A stretch of DNA of 64,000 nucleotides from Lachnospiraceae bacterium (GTDB lineage Bacteria; Bacillota; Clostridia; Lachnospirales; Lachnospiraceae), in the NCBI GenBank assembly GCA_030524525.1, contig JAUNGI010000002.1:33985-97984 (forward strand), in the 5' to 3' direction. The translations under genes and the position numbers were made by a program. The notes beneath the pieces were generated by a model. It saw nothing but the letters and a program-made list of their open reading frames with translations. It had not been told where the DNA came from and did not search any database. The number at the start of each line of letters is the position of its first letter. The first letter of the stretch is position 1. Of the stretch, positions 60,447 through 64,000 are shown in pieces.

Positions 60447-61291
60447 AAAAGAAAATGCATCCTGCCCAAAAGTTTCTTTTGATTCTTGCCGCGCTTCTTC
60501 TGGCGGCGGGGCTGTTCGGCATGTGGTTTGAAAAGACCTTTCGCATTGATCTGCAGCAGGACGTGAAGGTCCTTCTGATCGGGGACGACGCCCGCTATAC
60601 GGAGGAGGAGATCCGCGCCTACGTTTTTGACGCGCGGTTTAAGCAATATTCGGTTCTACTGAAATGGTATTATCGTTCGCATGAAGTAGTCCCGCCGTTA
60701 TACTTGGAAAAGATCACGGTGGAGGTCGAGGACGGAGGCACCGTTTTGATCAAGGCGTACGAAAAGAACCCGATCGGCGCTTTGTGGGAGATGGGCAACT
60801 ATCTTTATTTCGACAGCGATGGTATGATCGTTTCTACAAGAAAAGAAAACGTGGAGGGGCTGCCGGTCGTAAAGGGGCTGACCTATACGAGCGTTGCGCT
60901 GGGAAAGACGTTTGAAACCCAGAATCCGGCGCTTTTCCATGTGATCATGAATCTTGTACGACAGTTGGAGAAGCAGCAGGTGACCGCCGATACCATCCTG
61001 TTCGGAAGCAACGATTCGGTCACGCTGTACTGCGGCGGGAACGTGGTGGAGCTGGGGATCCGGGAAGCGTACGACGTGCAGATCCAAGTGCTGCGCAGTA
61101 TGCTGGAGGAGATCGAAAAGGCGGACGTCCGGTACCATATCAATATGGAAAACGTCTATGACGGAACGGAGAGCGTCATCGCGACCGTAATTTCGGAAGA
61201 CGACGGGGACTCCGAGGACGGGGACGACGATACTCCGGAAGGAGAAGACGACGGGGAGGACGGCGGCGAGCCGACGGACGGGGAAGGCTAG
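60428..61291 (+). CDS. divIB: Cell division protein FtsQ/DivIB
   Basis: This 287-aa bitopic protein has a short basic N-terminus, one membrane segment (about 14-32), a POTRA-like domain (about 45-120) and a beta domain, then a strongly acidic Asp/Glu/Gly tail (about 255-287). FtsQ sequence is poorly conserved; the call rests on topology and place between murA and ftsZ. ATG 60428 follows GAAAGGAAGCAAAGG. Confidence 0.82.
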   Translation: MAIIRLKKKMHPAQKFLLILAALLLAAGLFGMWFEKTFRIDLQQDVKVLLIGDDARYTEEEIRAYVFDARFKQYSVLLKWYYRSHEVVPPLYLEKITVEVEDGGTVLIKAYEKNPIGALWEMGNYLYFDSDGMIVSTRKENVEGLPVVKGLTYTSVALGKTFETQNPALFHVIMNLVRQLEKQQVTADTILFGSNDSVTLYCGGNVVELGIREAYDVQIQVLRSMLEEIEKADVRYHINMENVYDGTESVIATVISEDDGDSEDGDDDTPEGEDDGEDGGEPTDGEG

Positions 61292-61612
61292 AGCCAAGAA
61301 CGGACGAGCTAAGAAAATATCCGCCCAAGGGAAGCGGAAAGGGCTTCGGGGAAGGCGGGAGACGCTTGGAAGAAAAGGCAAAGAAAACTACGCCTGTAGA
61401 ACGTTTGGGCGCGTTTTTTGAAGAAGAAGGACGAAAAATTGTGCCAGCTTTTTCATTTTCTGGAACAATTTGTAAATTGAGACGAATTTTTTTGAGAAAA
61501 AGTGAACGGAAACTCAAAATTGGCGCATTTTTCACTTGATTATTTTTGCGCTGGAGACTAATATAGGAGTTAGTGAGTAGTACGCTGTAGAATGCTAAAG
61601 GAGGAAGGAAAC
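61292..61612 (+). other. ftsQ-ftsZ intergenic region
   Basis: 321 nt with no gene seen; it drops from GC-rich to very AT-rich at about 61435. Besides the ftsZ promoter it holds a 7-bp inverted repeat AAGTGAA (61500-61506)/TTCACTT (61531-61537), whose right arm touches the -35 box and could be an operator. TTTTGAG/CTCAAAA is a second small inverted repeat nearby. Confidence 0.5.
61536..61564 (+). promoter_or_regulatory. Sigma-A-type promoter of ftsZ
   Basis: TTGATT (61536-61541) and TAATAT (61559-61564) are separated by 17 nt, 49 nt before the ftsZ start. It provides ftsZ with its own transcription apart from the mraZ promoter. Confidence 0.65.
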
Positions 61613-62896
61613 TTGCTGGAAATTAGAGTGGATGAAAATGAGGCTGCTGCAAAGATAATTGTCATTGGTGTCGGCGGCGCGGGAAATAATGCGGTAAACC
61701 GAATGATCGAGGAAGGAATTATCGGCGTCGATTTTGTGTGCGTCAATACGGACAAGCAGCATTTGAAAAACTGCAAGGCTCCTCGCTGTATTCAGATCGG
61801 AGAGAAACTGACCAAGGGTCTCGGCGCGGGCGCACAGCCGGAGGTTGGAGAAAAGGCGGCTGAGGAGAGCAAGGAAGAGCTTGCGGAGATCATCAAGGGC
61901 TCGGATATGGTATTCGTCACCTGTGGTATGGGCGGCGGAACCGGAACCGGAGCGGCTCCGGTGGTAGCGCAGATCGCGAAGGATTTGGGCGTTTTGACGG
62001 TCGGCATCGTAACGAAGCCGTTCCGTTTTGAAGCAAAGAAAAGAATGACGAACGCGCTTTCGGGAATCGAGCGTCTGCGTCAGTCCGTAGATACGCTGAT
62101 CGTGATCCCGAACGACCGTCTGCTGGAGATCGTCGATCGCCGCACCTCCATGCCGGAGGCGCTCAAGAAGGCGGACGAGGTATTGCAGCAGGGCGTTCAG
62201 GGCATCACCGATCTCATTAACGAATCGGCGCTGATCAATCTGGACTTTGCGGACGTGCAGACCGTCATGAAGGACAAGGGCGTAGCCCACATCGGCATCG
62301 GCTACGGCTCGGGCGACGACAAGTGCATGGAGGCCGTAAAGCAGGCGACCACATCGCCGCTTCTGGAAACCAATATCGAGGGCGCAAGCAATGTGATCCT
62401 GCATATTGCGGGAGCGGTCAGCCTGATCGAGGTAAACGAAGCCGCTACCTATGTGCAGGAGCTGGCAGGCGACGAGGCGAATATCATCTTCGGCGCGATG
62501 TATGACGAGACCGTCCCGGATCAGTGCCGCATCACCGTGATCGCCACCGGACTGGAGGAGTCGAGCACGATGAGCAGCTCGCTGGCGAGCGCAAGACCGA
62601 ACAACGCGGCTTACGGCTTCGGCAATAAACCGGCAGGCGCGGCGTCCAAACCGACCACAAGCCAGACGAACGGATATCGTCCGCCGTCCTTCTTGGATCG
62701 GAACCAGAGCGCGGCAAAGCCGGCGGCTCCCACCGCCTCGGCAGCACGTCCGTCCGCATCCTATGCGGCTCCGGAAACGGCGGCGACCGTGACCCCTTCG
62801 ACCTCGACCGCAGCGCCGACCTACAGCAAGCCGGCGGGCAGCGAGAGCGGAAACGGGATCAAGATTCCGGACTTTTTGCAGAAAAACAGGAAATAA
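61613..62896 (+). CDS. ftsZ: Cell division GTPase FtsZ
   Basis: This 427-aa tubulin homologue forms the Z ring. It has [17 protein letters not shown], the GTP signature [17 protein letters not shown], the T7 loop region [11 protein letters not shown], an Ala/Ser/Pro/Thr-rich linker (about 325-410) and the C-terminal peptide IKIPDFLQK that binds FtsA/SepF. The start is TTG 61613 (MLEIRV) with AAAGGAGGAAGG upstream; the in-frame ATG 61592 precedes that site. A terminator follows. Confidence 0.96.
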   Translation: MLEIRVDENEAAAKIIVIGVGGAGNNAVNRMIEEGIIGVDFVCVNTDKQHLKNCKAPRCIQIGEKLTKGLGAGAQPEVGEKAAEESKEELAEIIKGSDMVFVTCGMGGGTGTGAAPVVAQIAKDLGVLTVGIVTKPFRFEAKKRMTNALSGIERLRQSVDTLIVIPNDRLLEIVDRRTSMPEALKKADEVLQQGVQGITDLINESALINLDFADVQTVMKDKGVAHIGIGYGSGDDKCMEAVKQATTSPLLETNIEGASNVILHIAGAVSLIEVNEAATYVQELAGDEANIIFGAMYDETVPDQCRITVIATGLEESSTMSSSLASARPNNAAYGFGNKPAGAASKPTTSQTNGYRPPSFLDRNQSAAKPAAPTASAARPSASYAAPETAATVTPSTSTAAPTYSKPAGSESGNGIKIPDFLQKNRK

Positions 62897-62942
62897 GCGG
62901 AAACGCTGCGGCAGCCGATCGACGGGAAAGCAGCGTTTGGGG

Positions 62943-62985
62943 AAACGGCAGGCTATCGTAAGAGGTCTGCCGTTTTCTGTTCTTC
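62943..62985 (+). terminator. Rho-independent terminator after ftsZ
   Basis: Stem AAACGGCAG (62943-62951) pairs perfectly with CTGCCGTTT (62967-62975), followed by TCTGTTCTT. A second 9-bp inverted repeat (62901-62909 with 62930-62938, AAACGCTGC) lies just before it, giving a double hairpin. Confidence 0.7.
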
Positions 62986-63122
62986 ACCCAATGGAACCTG
63001 TCCGTGCGAAGGACAACGGCATATCTTATGCTTTCTATGGTATTTGAGGCGGCGTTAGGGCTTTTCCACAAAAAAAAGACGCAAAATTGTGCAGAATTTT
63101 TGTGGAATGAAGCGGAGATCTG

Positions 63123-63131
63123 TGGTATAGT
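63123..63131 (+). promoter_or_regulatory. Extended -10 promoter of the secreted protein gene
   Basis: TGGTATAGT (63123-63131) is an extended -10 element with a weak -35 (TGGAAT, 17 nt away). It lies 54 nt before the ATG. Confidence 0.5.
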
Positions 63132-63185
63132 AGAAAAAAGTTTTTTGCTTTTGTTTTAATTCATAACAAATGGGAGGTAATTTAC

Positions 63186-64000
63186 ATGAAGAAACTCATG
63201 GTATTGGTTCTTTCTCTGGCAATGATGCTCTCCGTGATCGGAGCGGCTTCCGCAGAGGAGGAAACGCTTTTGACCGGAAACGGCAGCATCGCGGCGTCTT
63301 CCTTGGAAGGCTATGACAAGCTGACCGTTACGATCACCGCAGACGACCCGACCGATACGAAGAACGGCTGGGGACTTGGCGGTCTTTGCCTTGACGGAAG
63401 CTGGTCGGTAACCGAGGGATACGCGTTCACCTCGAACGGCGAGGCAGAGCAGACGTTTGAGTGGGCGGTAGCCGATATTCTTGCGGCAGCCGGAGAGACC
63501 ATCAACGTAAACTGCTACAACGGCTTCTCGATTGCTTCGGTTGTTGTCAGCACGGCGGAAGCTCCGGAAGATCCCACCGAGGAGACGGTTCTTGCTTCCG
63601 TAGAGAATCCGGCAAACGGCACGATCACCATTCTGAGCGGCTACACGTTCACCGAGGAAGATATCGTTGTAAGAATCTACATCTCGACGGTTGATGATGC
63701 TCACTCCGGCTGGGGCCTTGGCGCTCTTTGCAGCAGCGACTGGCAGACGAACGTTGTGGAACTGCCTGCCGGAACGAGTACCGAATTAAAGGTTGTGGAA
63801 ATGACTCTGAAGGAGCTTGGCGATGCCTTTGCCGCAGCAGGTTGCTCGGCAGCGGACGGCGTTGTTCTGAACGACTGGGCAGATTATGCTTCGGTTGCAA
63901 AGATTGAGGTTGTTCGTCTTGGCGCAGAAGAGCCCGATCCGACTCCGGAAGATCCGAGTCCGAGCGTGGAGCCGGAAGATCCGACCCCGAGCGTAGACCC
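63186..64000 (+). CDS. Secreted protein with two tandem beta-type domains (3' truncated by the window)
   Basis: Open from ATG 63186 (after GGGAGGTAATTTAC) to the window end, at least 271 codons. It begins with a signal peptide (MKKLMVLVLSLAMMLSVIGA, cleavage about ASA-EE). Two related domains follow, about 27-120 and 130-245. Each has a GWGLG motif (NGWGLGGLCLDGSWSV and SGWGLGALCSSDWQT) and a later block linking an Ala/Gly-rich helix to a surface loop. Then comes a Pro/Glu/Ser/Asp linker (PTPEDPSPSVEPEDPTPSV). The pattern resembles carbohydrate-binding modules of clostridial surface enzymes. The catalytic part, if any, lies outside the window, so no activity is claimed. Confidence 0.75.
   Translation, partial: MKKLMVLVLSLAMMLSVIGAASAEEETLLTGNGSIAASSLEGYDKLTVTITADDPTDTKNGWGLGGLCLDGSWSVTEGYAFTSNGEAEQTFEWAVADILAAAGETINVNCYNGFSIASVVVSTAEAPEDPTEETVLASVENPANGTITILSGYTFTEEDIVVRIYISTVDDAHSGWGLGALCSSDWQTNVVELPAGTSTELKVVEMTLKELGDAFAAAGCSAADGVVLNDWADYASVAKIEVVRLGAEEPDPTPEDPSPSVEPEDPTPSVD

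Overview
The window is a chromosomal segment from an endospore-forming, monoderm member of the Clostridia. Gene order and protein style point to Lachnospiraceae or a close relative. Support comes from a complete spoIIIAA-AH operon, spoIVB, spo0A and a SpoVD-type PBP; a MurE with the DNPR motif typical of meso-diaminopimelate addition; and a GC-rich backbone with GTG and TTG starts. This placement is inferred from content, not from a marker-gene search. No rRNA or tRNA gene was seen.

Layout. 1-4.9 kb: a YqeG-AroK fusion (5' end cut by the window), aroQ, pepP, efp, a HAD hydrolase, a flavin-binding protein, and aroE on the opposite strand. 5.0-9.9 kb: the spoIIIA operon, which builds the mother-cell side of the feeding-tube channel, behind a good sigma-E promoter. 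10-21 kb: an Asp23-family gene, nusB, xseAB, ispA, dxs, tlyA, nadK, argR, yebC, recN and spoIVB. 21.3-32.3 kb: an accessory island between spoIVB and spo0A. It carries a complete type I-C CRISPR-Cas locus (cas3-cas5-cas8c-cas7-cas4-cas1-cas2), an array of 11 full repeats plus one truncated repeat, and a decayed AlbA-domain gene. 32.5-50.5 kb: spo0A, glgA, murE, murF, priA, def, fmt, rsmB, rlmN, the PP2C phosphatase/PASTA kinase pair, rsgA, rpe, ychF and lgt. 50.7-62.9 kb: the division and cell wall cluster mraZ-rsmH-ftsL-pbp-spoVD-murD-ftsW-murA-ftsQ-ftsZ, lacking mraY and murG. 63.2 kb to the end: the start of a secreted protein with two related domains.

The most notable feature is the structure of the island. 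spoIVB normally lies directly upstream of spo0A. Here they are 11 kb apart, and the 3' end of spoIVB is present three times: on the intact gene, as a remnant just after the CRISPR array (30425-30499), and as a second remnant just before spo0A (32268-32390). The first and third copies share an 18-bp identical stretch covering the codons of the catalytic-serine motif MSGSPI, which fits a site-specific insertion that replaced the gene's 3' end. The middle copy suggests that two insertions occurred in series. A 28-bp inverted repeat lies next to the right-hand site. No recombinase gene is visible.

Other points are sporulation promoters readable by eye (sigma-E for spoIIIA and spoVD, sigma-G for spoIVB lying within the recN terminator), Spo0A boxes upstream of spo0A, five GTGG repeats upstream of mraZ, and a palindrome plus direct repeats at the cas promoter.
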